This document shows, one piece after another, positions 33,950 to 45,191 of a stretch of DNA of 64,000 nucleotides. The stretch is from Halichoerus grypus (Eukaryota; Chordata; Mammalia; Carnivora; Phocidae). The notes below the pieces were generated by a model that was given only the letters and a program-made list of their open reading frames with translations, was not told where the DNA came from and made no database searches. The DNA lies in NCBI RefSeq assembly GCF_964656455.1, contig NC_135714.1, positions 123,932,131 to 123,996,130 of the forward strand, in the 5' to 3' direction. The position numbers and the translations under genes are program-made. Every line of letters starts with the position of its first letter. Position 1 is the stretch's first letter.

Positions 33950-35110
33950 CCATTATAAAAAAAAATTCTATTCCAGATTGATCAAGGACTTAAATGCAAA
34001 GGCCCAAATTTTAAAACTTACTAAAAGTGAACATAAGACCGAGCAACAGTTTTCAGACATTGGACATCAAGAAGCTCAGGACAGCAATCCCTGAGATGAT
34101 GAAACAAAATACTAGAAAGATTGCTACAAAGAGAGGAAAGACCACATAAAGAGAGGTCTAGAAATTTGCAGATGTTTCCCTTGAATCTTCAGAGGATTAT
34201 TGATTCACTCATGCATGTGCTGAGAGCCAGGGAAAGAATCACCAAAAAGGAGCAGTTCGAATAACCCCCAGAGATTGCACAAGTGCAATGCAGCTAGAGT
34301 GGAAAAACCTCATACTACACAGAGCAATGGAGTACTCAGAAAGGTATTGCTTCAGGAATGGGGCCAAATCAGCCCTACCACTAAAGGTTGCTCTGGTCCC
34401 ACCTAAATAAGCTTAAAAGCAAGCTTTGAAAAAACCAAACTGTTTCCAAGTAGCTTAACAGCATCCCAGAATAAAGTTCAAGAATACTTAAAGGAATAAA
34501 GACATCCAGCATGCACAATATGAAATTCACAATGTCTGGCATCCAGTTGAAATTTCCAGGCATTCAAAGAAGAAAAACAATATGTCAAAGAAGAAGGAAA
34601 ATATGATCTATGATGAGGAGAAAAATCAATTAACAAAAACAGACCCAATGAAATGAATTATAGAATTAGTGGATAAGGATATTAAAATAGCTATCATAAA
34701 TGTACTCCATATGTTCCAGAAGGTAGAGGAAAACATGAGCATGTTAAGAAGAAACATGAAAGAGATTTTTTTAAAAGACCAAATAAAACTACTAGAGATG
34801 AAAAATAAAGTATCTGAGATGAAAAATACACTAGATGGGGTTAACAGAGTTGACCCTGTTTTAAGAAAAGACTGGTAAAGTTGAAGATATTTGAAGATGT
34901 AGAATATAAACTATCCAAAATGAAACAAAGACAGAAAAGGAAGGAAAAAAAAAGAGAAAAGGACAGACCATTATGGATGTGTGACAATGTGTAATTGGAG
35001 TCCTTACAGGAGAGGAGAGGTGGAAAAGGGAACATAAAAAGGAAAAAATAATGGCTGAAGGTGTACCAGATTTTATGAAATATATTGGAAATTTATTCCA
35101 AATTTAATTA
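33950..35110 (+). repeat. old L1 LINE 5' part, sense
   Basis: Contains the 5' text also found reversed at 10.6-11.0 kb: 'agaattagtggataaggata', 'ccagaaggtagaggaaaaca' and 'gagcatgttaagaagaaaca', preceded by about 600 bp of 5'-UTR-like sequence. A short open stretch (34,669-34,878) with a leucine/methionine-rich, coiled-coil-like composition is what remains of the ORF1 start. Confidence 0.65.
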
Positions 35111-35129
35111 AAACTACCAGCAATTCAAG

Positions 35130-35728
35130 ACACTCACTAAATATCCATCAATGGATGAATGGGTAAAGAAAATACAGTGCACACACACACACTAGAATAT
35201 TATTCAGTCATAAAAAAGAAGGAAATCATGCCATTTGTGACAACATGGATGAACCTGAGGGGCATTATGCTAAGTGAAATAAGTCAGATAGAGAAAGACA
35301 AACACTATATAATCTCACTTAAATGTGAAATCTAAAAAAACAAGCAAATAAAACCCAAGCTCATAGATACATAGAGCAGATTGGTGGTTGCCAGGGCTTG
35401 GGGGGGCACAAAAGAGGGTCAGGAAGTATAAACTTCCAGATACAAAATAAATAAGTCCTGGGGATGTAATAATCAGTATGGTGACTCTAGCTGATTGTAT
35501 TGTGTATTTCAGACAATATTGTATTGTGTATTTCAAAGTTGCTAAGAGAGTAAATCTTAAAAGTTCTCCTCGCAAGAAAGAAAATTATAACTGTGTGGTG
35601 GTGGATGTCAATCAGACTTATTGTGTGATCATTTTGCAATATATATATAAATATTAAATCATTATGTTATATACCTGAAACTAATATAATGTCACATGTC
35701 AAGTATATCTCAATTTAAAAAAAAAGGA
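35130..35728 (+). repeat. old L1 LINE 3' end with poly-A, sense
   Basis: 'aaatatccatcaatggatga', 'tattattcagtcataaaaaa', 'gacaacatggatgaacctga', 'gctaagtgaaataagtcaga', 'aatctcacttaaatgtgaaa', 'atacctgaaactaatataat' and a final poly-A are the sense L1 3' end. It follows the L1 5' part with the ORF2 body absent between them. Confidence 0.8.
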
Positions 35729-35739
35729 ATTCAACAAAG

Positions 35740-36240
35740 TTTCCAAGGGTTCTTTCTTGAAAACTTTCCAGTTTTATGATGTTTTATGTACTCACAATAA
35801 GACAGCAGCTTGTAGTTGAGAGCAAAAGAGAGAGAAGTATACAAAATATTGGAAGTGGCAGGTGTTTCCTACTTTCTCAGAACAGACTTAAGGTAACTTA
35901 ATTCCAAATGACTGCTGATTTTAGACTTGGAACAACTCCCACAGTTCATCTTATCTATTTTCTCTGTTTATAAATGCAAGCACTGAGAACCACGAAGTTA
36001 GCCAAGTTAAATGACTTGTCCAAGGTGACATAAAATATTAGTTACTGATATGTCACTAGCACATAAGTTCCTTGATTCTTAATCTGGAGTGCTTTCCAGT
36101 AAATCAGATGAAAGTTCTCTTGGGTTTTTTCTCACTAAATCCCTGTACCCTGGCAAACCATTCAGTACTCCCAACAAACAAATTGTCTAATCAAAATACT
36201 TATTTCAGAGAAGAGCCATGGAAATGTGACTGTGTTTAGG
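35740..36240. other. single-copy DNA, no gene seen
   Basis: Nothing definite. 35,930-36,060 faintly recalls an antisense MIR ('gacttgtccaaggtgacata'). Confidence 0.4.
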
Positions 36241-36310
36241 GGATGAAGAATAGTCTGGTTTAATGGGAATATGAGGTTTGATTGAGGAGCAGTGAAAGAG
36301 AAGCACAATG

Positions 36311-36800
36311 CAGTGGTTCTCAATGCACAATCTGGGGACCTGGGACACTTTCAAAGGGTCTGTGAGGTCAAAGCTATTTCCCCATTCGTACTGAGATGTT
36401 ATTTGCCTTTTCACTTTCCTAAGTATACAGTGGAATTTTCCAGAGGCTACATGACCTGTGATATCACAACACATTGACTGCAGAAGCAGAGAGAATGCAG
36501 CTGTCTTCTATTAAGTGAGACATTTGAGAGATTTACCAAAATGTGAAACAATGCCACTCTCTAATTTTTTTCTTTTAAAAAATAGTTATTTCTCATAAAA
36601 CGTATTTATGTTAATCTGTAATGAGCTTCTTATTGTCATTTAAAAAATATATAAATATTTTTAAAATTTCATCAGTCTTAATTTCTAATACAGTAAATAG
36701 TGATAGATATAGCCCATATAAATATGAAAGCTCTTCAGGGTCTTCAATAATTTTTAAGAATGAAAAGGAATCCTAAAACAAAAATGTTTGAGAATCACTG
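36311..36800. mobile_element. hAT-type non-autonomous DNA transposon, 490 bp
   Basis: Imperfect terminal inverted repeats: cagtggttctcaa at the left and ttgagaatcactg at the right (12 of 13 complementary). The inside is AT-rich with no transposase frame. A matching 8-bp target duplication is not visible, consistent with great age. Confidence 0.7.
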
Positions 36801-36809
36801 TTACGGAGG

Positions 36810-37660
36810 ATTTCTGAAACTACGTTGAAGAATTTGTCTTTCACGCACATGTGGCTTGTCACTGAGGAGTTTTGAGCAAGGAAGCACAAGATTCAGAGTC
36901 AGGCTTTGGGAAAGACTTAGCCTGGCAACCGGTGGGAAGATAGCGAAGGTGGGGATAAAGATAAAACAATCAGAAGGCTATCCAAGTGCAGTTGAGAAGC
37001 AGTGAGATGGTAGCACTAGAAAGGAGAAGCAAGTTAAAAGATTCAGCAGTAGGGGTGCCTGGGTGGCTCAGCTGGTGGGGTCTGACGCTTGGTTTTGGCT
37101 CAGGTCAGGATATCAGGGTCGTGAGATCAAGCCCAGAGCGGGCTCTGCCCTCCACACTCAGGGGAGTCTGCTTGAGATTCTCCCTTTGCCCCTCCCTTTC
37201 CCCAGCCCCTCCCCGTTTGCCTTTGTGCATGTGCATGCGTGCTCTCTCCCCGCCTCTCTCTCAAGTTAATAAATCTTTCTTTCTTTCTTTCTTTTTTAAG
37301 ATTCAGCAGTAGAATTTGTGGGAGAGGCAATTGAAGGGACTCAAAGGGCAGGGAAGAGGAAAATGACCAGTATGTTCCCCAGCTGACTAGAGAGTGGTCA
37401 TAGGTACCATTAAACGGAAATAAGTGAGGAAGAGGACTTTTCTTTAAGGTGGTAAGACTTTACGCTCTCACATGCTAATCTTGAAGTAAAATTGCATAAG
37501 GCCACTGGAACTGATAAGAAAAAAGTAATTTGAAACTTTCAAGAACAGTGTCAGAGGGTTATTGGGGACACCCAATTTTAGAAGGAAAGACCAAATGATG
37601 ATGAAAAGGAGGCATCGAGTGTAGACTACTCGTATGAAATCATTGCTGGGGCAAAAAGCA
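36810..37660 (-). repeat. probable L2 LINE, antisense, split by a CAN-SINE
   Basis: 'gaggagttttgagcaaggaa' and 'cagaaggctatccaagtgca' fit antisense L2 ('...ttttaagcagggag...ggaggctattgcagtagtc'). 'gtgtagactactcgtatgaa' to the right of the SINE fits its more distant part. Diverged and indistinct at the borders. Confidence 0.45.
37053..37297 (+). mobile_element. CAN-SINE (older variant), perfect 15-bp TSD
   Basis: Head 'gggtgcctgggtggctcagc', 'ggttttggctcaggtcagga', a long CT-rich middle, and a tail ending in a (TTTC)n run instead of pure A. The duplication aagattcagcagtag is exact (37,038-37,052 and 37,298-37,312). Confidence 0.93.
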
Positions 37661-37664
37661 CTTT

Positions 37665-37895
37665 ATAGCGAAGTGGTTAGGGACATGTGCTCTGGAGCCA
37701 GAATGCTTGGGTGTGAGTCCTGGCTCTATCTCTTTCACGTTGTGTAGTCTTAGGCAAATTACTTAACCTTAAATGGGGCTAACTATAGTATTTGCCACGG
37801 AAAGTTTCATGAAGATTAACGACGACGCCACACGTCAAGTTTTAACAGGGAGCCAGGTATATGGTTGGCACTCAATAAATATTATTGTTATTATT
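37665..37895 (+). repeat. MIR SINE
   Basis: 'gcgaagtggttagggacatg', 'gctctggagccagaatgctt', 'gggtgtgagtcctggctcta', 'taggcaaattacttaacctt' and 'ggcactcaataaatattatt': a well-kept full-length MIR. Confidence 0.8.
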
Positions 37896-38024
37896 ACCCA
37901 TCAAGTTACATTTCTATCTATTATAAAATACACATATAGCAAGCCTGGGCCACTGAGAATTCAATTACTATTTATTACAGTCTACTCCCAAATATGTATG
38001 CTAATGGTAACATAACATGAGTAT

Positions 38025-38500
38025 ACAAATTCATCATTAATAAATGTTTATTGAAAACACAATGCCGCACATGTACCAGGGATAAGGAGATGAATGAGAT
38101 ATTATCCTTTCCTTAAAAGCTGATTTTGGCAAACAAAATATAAAAAATTACACAGCAATGCAGGTCGGCATGTGCCATGTTCTAAATATGTGATCCAGAC
38201 TGAAGTGGTTCTGGAGTCTGAATGTTAGGGGAATCACTGGGGACAGAAGTAGGAATGGACAAATTCTCTGGGGGTGAAGGCATTCGGAGAAAGAACAGAA
38301 ATCCCAGATAAATGTCCTGTTAGAGTCAAAAAGAGGAACAGGAGTAGCTGGTGTCTAAAAAATGAGATTGGCTGGAGTGGGAAAAGAAGAATGAGTAGTA
38401 GTGTCGAAGGCAGAAATCTAGCAACACCTGGACTGGGGGAGGTCAGGGTCACAGTGCGGTGTGCCAGGAAACAATTTCCGCAAAAACAAAAGCAAAACAC
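38025..38500 (-). repeat. probable L2 LINE, antisense
   Basis: Opens with 'tcatcattaataaatgttta' and 'ttgaaaacacaatgccgcac', the reversed L2 3' end, and continues with purine-rich text such as 'gtctgaatgttaggggaatc'. Diverged. Confidence 0.45.
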
Positions 38501-38519
38501 AAAAAGCTTATAGGCTTAG

Positions 38520-39010
38520 AAACCTTTCTGGAGGTGTTAAAATATTAAACTTTCAAGAGCCCTTTCTTCCGAAAAGTGGGACTTAACGATTTTATTTTTC
38601 TATTTATTCTGCTGTATAATTGGAAAGTTTTCAATTTTTAAGATCATGAGCCTGTATCTCTTTTATAATTCAAAATATTCATAATTTTTAACAATCTGTG
38701 CCACGGTCACAGTGTTAAATGATCTGTCTCTGAGGAATAGGGAAAAAAAAGCAAATATCTCTCACCTGTCACTCTATACATTTCTGCTTTAGAATTTCTT
38801 AGTGTGCATGAACTTTTTTTAATAATTTAAAGAATTTAAGACTTTCAAAATATTGTCACAAGGAGGAAAAACAAATATTTGGTGTTGTATTCTATGGTGT
38901 TCAAAGTTTAGTACTGAGCACAAGGTGACAAAGTCCCTGCCCTTGGAGAGTAAAGAGATAGGACATAACGCAAAAGAACTTCTGAGTCCTAAGTCCCACC
39001 TTATGTTATG
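38520..39010. other. single-copy AT-rich DNA, no gene seen
   Basis: Nothing recognised. Confidence 0.4.
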
Positions 39011-39011
39011 G

Positions 39012-39128
39012 GGATAAAGAAGGGGCCAATTTAGTGGGAATATGAGGTTTGGTTGAAGAGCAGTGAGAGAGAAGGGCTTAGCAGTGGTGCTCAATGTGCG
39101 ATCTAGGGCCCTGGGACCCTTTCAATAG
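39012..39128 (+). repeat. diverged duplicate of 36,241-36,357
   Basis: Ungapped alignment by eye to 36,241-36,357 at roughly 80% identity. Shared blocks include 'tgggaatatgaggtttg', 'gagcagtga' and 'gcagtggt'. The match runs from unrelated-looking flank into the first 45 bp of the hAT element, so it includes the element's boundary. Confidence 0.7.
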
Positions 39129-39249
39129 CCATAGTCCTAGAAGCAGACATTCTTCATGAAAAGTTAGCGTTGTAATGAGGTGCCCCTTCCGCTGTATGGC
39201 CAAGAACAGTCCCTTGGAGGATACTGCTTCATCGGAACAAATGATTTAC

Positions 39250-39900
39250 AAGACCCTCCAAGTTATGAAAATTTAAGGCAAACAGGCAGTCCTTGCCTGT
39301 GAAAGTTTGTGTGTAAAATGCATATGTTTTTGTTGTTTAGCACCATCTGTCTTTCCTTCTTATGTGCAACAGGGAGATCTCTTGTTGGGATGGCTGCAGT
39401 GGTCCCATAGCAAGGAAAGATGCCATAGCAGACCGAACCAGGCTTCTTGGGGAAAACATTTCCAGTGTGACAGGAGGCTGAGGCTGGGTTCCCCAGCCAC
39501 GGCACACCTGGAGCTCAGCTGAGGAAGCATTGGGGGAAACGGCTGAGCGGGTGAGCGTGATCTACCAGAGACGTGGCCCCAGAGCTCAGGCAGGGCCGCC
39601 GCGGGGTGATGGGAAGAAAAGAGCTGACTCAATAGGCATATCGTAGCAACCACGAGCAAGTTTCCTGACATCGGAATGTGCAGGACTCACCTGTGACTTC
39701 ATGTGGCAGAGACCCAAGCCCCGGCATGAGTAGACGGGGCACACTTCCCGGTTTTCTCCTTCCTGGCTTTTGGCAGCGGGACCCATCTCCTTTGAACTGA
39801 GTTAATCCTTTGTGTTCCTGCCCAAGTAAGGTGGTGAAGGGAGGCCTTGGGAAACAAATGAACTTCCTGTCGTGAAGGGCAGATGGGTGCTCCAGCAATA
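39250..39900. other. GC-richer single-copy block, function unknown
   Basis: This stretch is visibly richer in G, C and CpG ('gccacggcacacctg', 'gggccgccgcggggtg') than its AT-rich surroundings and contains no transposon I recognise. Overlapping short frames on both strands (39,360-39,671 on -, 39,307-39,522 on +) are by-products of the GC content. It could be a regulatory element or a non-coding exon; the sequence does not decide. Confidence 0.35.
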
Positions 39901-41574
39901 AATTGAATAAATAAAAGCAAGGCAGTTGTGTTTGAACTCCCAGCTAGTAAAAAGGATCATTCCAGATACACTACTTGACATGGATTTCTGCAAAATGAGT
40001 CATTTCCCTCCTGGTCTCTCTTAAAATTTCTTAAATGTATTCCCACAACACCTGCAGTTAAGCCCAATGTTTCTGGGAATATAAGAAGTAAAGTATGCAG
40101 CCTACCTATGAGAACAATGGACCCACAGGGTAATGGTAAGAGCTTTGAGAACAGGAAATCCGCATGTGCTTGTCTGGTTCTTTATGCCTCTTCTTACATA
40201 CCAGCATGCTGCCAATTTGAAGCCACCTCACAGGACATTTGCAGGATCCGTTAGGATGACTGCTCCATGACACCAAGAGTTCTGTATTGCTCATTGACCT
40301 GCAAGAGGGCCTGGTAGATGTTCAGGAAATATTCACTGAACAAACATGAACGAGTAAGCTGATCCACATGAAAATATCCAAACACTACAACGTAGGGTTA
40401 AAGATTGACGAGGGTTAATTTTTGTCCTTTGAAACACTACTAGGAAGGGAGATGTTTTCTGGGAGAGGTTTGGAGAGAGGAAGGAACACATCAATACCAA
40501 TACACGGGGGAGAAAGCTTGTGTGATGGAGAGCTTCAGCCTAGGTTCCTTTAAGTCAGATTGAGCCAAAGCACATTTGCTTACCGAACAGTGTCCCTACC
40601 TAGAGGAAACAGCTTCAGGGAAGGGGAAGTAAATCTTGATTTTCTGGGCCTGATACCAGATATTCTAGCACATTAAAGATGACAAAGGGAACAACACCTT
40701 AAGACTTATTCCAAATTGTGTATTTCCCTCCCTCTGGGGGTTAGCCAGCGTGGAGTCATGTGTGTCCGGAAAGTAATAGAGGATGTGGGAAAAGAAGTTT
40801 CTTTCTCTATAATTTGAGGAGCCACACTGTCAGGGAGGCTTGAGGTCTCGGGTTGATTGCAATGTCCAGACTCAGTGAGAAGAACTGAGACGATGATAAG
40901 ACATACCTTACCCAAGAATTCTTGTGACTGAGCATGTACTCATAATAGTTGATTTCCCCAAAGAGTAACCGAAAGGGTCAGGGTAGCCTCTACTTCCCAG
41001 GAAAGAAGAATATTTTATCTTTGATGAATATTTGGTTACACTGTCAGAAAACTCCATTGCTGCAGTTTTTCTGGGATTTCATATAATATTTTTTCCTTTC
41101 TGCTAATATCGAGAATGACCTAGTAAATCAACTGTATCTTGCTGCTTCTGGTGTGGGAAGAGTTTTTGAAAGGTAGAATCTTGCAAAGGCACAGGTCTCT
41201 CTGGCCTGAAAAGTTTATACCTCATTCAGATCTGCAAAATTGGGAATGTCAAAGCATAGGAATTTGAGAGACTGGAAGAACAACAGGCTTCAGAAAACTT
41301 GAGCAGGGAAAACAAACACATTTAGGGCTTACGCAGGCCTGGATTATCACTACTGTGAAAGTAGGGGTAAAACGTAGCAGGCAATTCATTTTATCATTTA
41401 TACACATTTCCTTATTAGGGAAAGAACCATTTAAATGTGTGAAAGCAATTTTGCTGAAAGAAACTGGTAGTGAGATTGTTCTACACAATTAGCATTATTG
41501 ACATTTTAAAAACCTATGTGGAATAAAGTCAGGTAATTATAATATGTATTTGTCATACTTTTCAGTTTTGCTTC
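39901..41574. other. single-copy DNA, no gene seen
   Basis: About 1.7 kb with no recognised exon, RNA or transposon. Confidence 0.4.
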
Positions 41575-41590
41575 AGTGTACTGCTCTATT

Positions 41591-41793
41591 TTTTTTTTTA
41601 AGATTTTATTTATTTATTTGACAGAGACAGAGAGAGACACCGAGTGAGGGGAACACAAGCAGGGGGAGTGGGAGAGGAAGAAGCAGGTTTACCCGCAGAG
41701 CAGGGAGCCCAATGCGGGGCTTGATCCCAGGACACTGGGATCATGACCTGAGCTGAAGGCAGACGCTTAACTGACTGAGCCACACAGGCACCC
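41591..41793 (-). mobile_element. CAN-SINE, antisense, perfect 16-bp TSD
   Basis: A T-run, 'agattttatttatttatttg', GA-rich middle, 'cttaactgactgagccacac'. The duplication agtgtactgctctatt is exact (41,575-41,590 and 41,794-41,809). Confidence 0.95.
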
Positions 41794-42063
41794 AGTGTAC
41801 TGCTCTATTAATGAACATTTCACCATAAACAATGTAATGATCTCTTAGCAACAGAGACTGAAACAGAACCCACTCATTGAGTCTTCTACCTGAATTGAAA
41901 TGAATACTTGGGAAATTAACTCATTTACAAATATGTGGCGAGCACCTATTATGTGGCAGATCCCATGCTAGGTGTTTTGAACACATTGCTGAATAACACC
42001 CAGGCACTTGCCCTCAGGCAGTTCATAATCTAGTGAGGAGATGCACACACAAAGATAATTCAT

Positions 42064-42278
42064 GGGGCACCTGTGGTGGCTCAGTCGGTTAAGCAACTGA
42101 CTCTTGATTTCACTCAGGTCGTGATCTCAGGGTTGTGGGATGGAGCCCCCCATGGGGCTCCACGCTCAGTGTGAGTCTACCTGGGATTCTATCTTTCCTT
42201 CTCCCTCTGCCCCTCCCCCCACTCACCCATGCTCTCTCTCTCTGTCAAAATAAATAAATAAAATCTTAAAAAAAATTT
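42064..42278 (+). mobile_element. CAN-SINE inside an L2
   Basis: Head 'ggggcacctgtggtggctca' has an extra T. Then 'caactgactcttgatttcac', CT-rich middle and an AATAAA tail. The duplication aaagataattcat / aaagataatttat flanks it with one mismatch. Confidence 0.93.
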
Positions 42279-42294
42279 AAAGATAATTTATAAA

Positions 42295-42455
42295 AATAGG
42301 TAACACAGAGCTCTTACCAAGTGCCAGCCAGCACTATACACAATTCTCACAATCTTAGGATCTAGGGCCTATTAATCCATTTTATAGATGAAGTGAAGAC
42401 CATGAGTTTCTTGCCCAAATTCACAATACTTATCTGGCTCCAGAGCCCTGGACAC
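42295..42455 (-). repeat. MIR SINE, antisense
   Basis: 'accaagtgccagccagcact', 'caattctcacaatcttagga' and 'ccattttatagatgaagtga' follow the antisense MIR order, and 'ggctccagagccctgg' is the complement of the head. Diverged. Confidence 0.55.
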
Positions 42456-42784
42456 ATTCCTCTGCTTATATGTGGTATATACAATGATGACAACAGATGC
42501 AGTATTATAAACACACAAGTAGGGCTTTTGACTGGGTTGGAGTTAACAATGAGGGAAATCTTCTTAGAGGAAGTCAGGCCAGAATTAAGCCCCCAAAAAT
42601 GAGGGTGTGTTCAGTGATGGTTGAGAGGAGGCAGGCTAGAACCAATCATGGAGAGCCCTGTGTACCTTTCCACGGAGCTTGGGCTCTTTCCTATATTCAG
42701 CACACTTCTTCTGAAAGGTTTTAAATGGGAGATAGTATGGCCAGACTTGCATTTTAGACAAACCTCTCTGATGGTTTTGTAGAG

Positions 42785-42967
42785 CAGTGGATTTCAAATG
42801 TTAGCATGTGCATAAGGATCACCTTAAGGGCCTTTAAAACAGATTTCTGGGCTCCACTCCCTGAGTGTCTCACTCAGGAGGCTTGGTATGAGGTCTGAGG
42901 ATTTGCATTCCTAGCAAGTTCCAGGCAATCTTCTGTGGCTGCAGGAACCATGTTTTGAGAACCATTG
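42785..42967. mobile_element. MER5A-like hAT-Charlie MITE, ~183 bp
   Basis: Left end cagtggatttcaa and right end ttgagaaccattg are imperfect inverted repeats. The inside 'gcataaggatcacctt', 'gggctccactccctgag' and 'tctgaggatttgcattc' is that of MER5A. It lies in the L2. Confidence 0.75.
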
Positions 42968-43077
42968 TTGTGTAGGATGTTCCTGAAGGAGCCTAGGCTG
43001 GAGACTACTTAGGAGGCTATATCACTAATTTAGGAAAGAGAAAAGGAACGTCTAAAGTAAAATCTAGAACTAAAATA

Positions 43078-43200
43078 TAAACTCTGTGAGAGCAGGGATT
43101 TTGTCCAATTTTTTTTTAATTTTATATTTCCAACACCTAGATTAGTGCCTAGCATGTGATAGTGCTCAATAAACACTCACTGAATAAACAAATGAGTAAT
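43078..43200 (+). repeat. L2 LINE 3' end, sense
   Basis: 'gtgagagcagggattttgtc', 'tttccaacacctagattagt' and 'gcctagcatgtgatagtgct' then 'caataaacactcactgaata' give the L2 3' end clearly. Confidence 0.75.
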
Positions 43201-43204
43201 AGAC

Positions 43205-43710
43205 TCAGGAAATACTCAGGAGAGAAAATCAACACTACCTGATGATATGGGAGATGAGATAGAAAACACAAGACTGACGTCCAGGTTTCTAGTTTGGATG
43301 ACTATGAGTGATGCCATTGACAATGGCAGATACTCCAGAGTAAAGGGCACATTTGGAGTGAGGATGATGATCAGTTTGAGATATGTTGCATGTAAAGGTT
43401 GTATGAGATTTCCAGGAGAATATAAGCATTAGACGGTTGGATGTGAAAATCGGAAGATCAGAGAGAGCTCTGGGCCAGAGATACCAGTTTGGAAATCCTC
43501 TGGTAACTAAGTAGATAGTAGTCAGAGCTATGAGATTCCTGAATGAAATCGCTCAAGGGGAGTAGATAGGGTCAGAAGAGCAACGAGCTAAAAATGAAAC
43601 ACCAAATTTTATGGGACAGGGAAAGAAGGAGCACACAAAAGGAGGAAAAAGGAAATGGTCAGAGAGGTAGAAGAGAATGGGTGAATTCAGTACTTCGGGA
43701 GCTAAGGGGT
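43205..43710 (-). repeat. L2 LINE, antisense (further part)
   Basis: 'gacgtccaggtttctagttt', 'ttagacggttggatgtgaaa', 'gagctctgggccagagatac' and 'gtttggaaatcctctgg' fit antisense L2 ORF2. The sense L2 3' end at 43,078 lies between it and the preceding antisense block. Confidence 0.55.
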
Positions 43711-43719
43711 TTTATTCAT

Positions 43720-45070
43720 TTGTTTTGCTTTTTATTATATAAAATTTAAAACACAAGGAGTAGAAAGAATAGTATAATGATTTCCCATAGAGCCATCAAC
43801 AATGGTCAACTCATGGCCAGTCCTATTTCACTTATTTTTTTTTAATCTTATTTTACTTGTATCTCTACCCACTCCCTCCTGCCAACTAAACTATTATTTT
43901 TGAAACAAAATAGGTGTCATGTTGGTTCATCAGCAAATATTTCAGTAGATATCTCTAAAAGATAAGAGCTCTTTTGAAAAAATATCATAACAATATCATT
44001 ATCTCAACAAAAAAGTTAACAATTCCATAATGTCATTAAATTTTTAGTTAATATCCAAATTTCCCCAGCTGTCTCACAATTTGGGGGGGGGGGTTTACTT
44101 TTTTTTTTTTTTTTGGTTGAAGCAGGAGCCAGGTAAGATCTGCACAATGCAATGAGTTAATATGTCTCTTAGATCTCTTTTAAATGACAGCATTCTCCCC
44201 CTCCCCCCGCCAGCCTTCTGTTTTTCTTGGCTAGTTATTAATTGAAGAAACTGGGTCCTGTAGAATTTCCCTCATTCTGGACTTTGCTGAACGTCTCCAT
44301 TGTGTCATTTAATATATTCTTGTATCTACTATATTTCCTGTATATTGGTAGTTTAGATCTAGAGGCAAGGCTTGACCAATTTATGTTCCATTTTTTGGCA
44401 AGAATACCCTCACAGGAGGTATTGTGCACTTCTGGTTACCTTTCTTTTGGTGAGATAGCAGCCATTGATGATTATTATCCAGATCCTTTATTTGATTGGA
44501 AATTACAATATAGTAGTAGTATGATTCCATCATTCTTTTTCATGCATCCCTTTTTCATTTGTTAATGGGATTACTTTTATAAAGAGAAAGTTTCCCATAT
44601 CACCTATTGGTTACCTGGAGATATTGTCATATAATAAAGGCAGAATAAACGCATCATTCTTTCTTTTTATTTACCGGGTTTCAATATAAGTTGGTTCCCT
44701 AGCATCTAATGTGATCAAATGAGGGATGTTTTCAAAGTATTATTATAAAGTCATTCATTTAAATATTTTTGTGTATTTCAATCTATTGCAAGTATTTTAT
44801 TGATGTACAAATTGCCCCATCTTTGGCTTATAGGAGCTTCTTTAAGTCCATTCTTGAGTTTTCTGAAATAACGCCAGGAACAAATGCTAGCTTCCTTGCT
44901 TTCTGCTATAACAAGATGATTCACACAGTCTATCTTATACATTTTTTACTCCAGATCTGGGATCACTTATTTCTCAAAAAACGTTCCGGTTTCTTTAATG
45001 GGACGTGCTAATCAGAGACCACAATTTGGGAACCGAAGGTGCTCATTGCTATTACATTGGTAATTATTTC
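43720..45070 (-). repeat. old L1 LINE 3' region, antisense
   Basis: Long antisense stretch with the L1 text 'aatttccccagctgtctcac', 'tttcctgtatattggtagtt', 'tagatctagaggcaaggctt', 'tttttggcaagaatacc' and 'aatgggacgtgctaatcaga'. It carries a G11 and a T16 homopolymer (44,083-44,114). The 107-codon frame at 44,242-44,565 lies inside it and is not a gene. Confidence 0.6.
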
Positions 45071-45191
45071 TAAGATTTTTTTTTCCTCAAAAGAGCCAAG
45101 CAATATGTGTTTTTAGACAAAATACCTCATAAGTTCATACTGATGTTCCCAATTCAAAAATAAGATCAAAGCATTTGTAGTTAAGTCATTT

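Larger units (their letters stand above)
41915..43050 (-). repeat. L2 LINE 3' portion, antisense, with three later insertions
   Basis: 'gcgagcacctattatgtggc', 'ccatgctaggtgttttgaac' and 'cttgccctcaggcagttcat' are the reversed L2 3' end. 'tagaggaagtcaggccagaa', 'gagagccctgtgtacctttc' and 'gcctaggctggagactactt' are the following parts. Inside it sit a CAN-SINE (42,064), a MIR piece (42,295) and a MER5-like element (42,785). Confidence 0.65.

Noticed and set aside
44242..44565. 107-codon plus-strand frame
   Set aside because: It lies inside an antisense L1 3' region; its hydrophobic composition follows from T-rich sequence.
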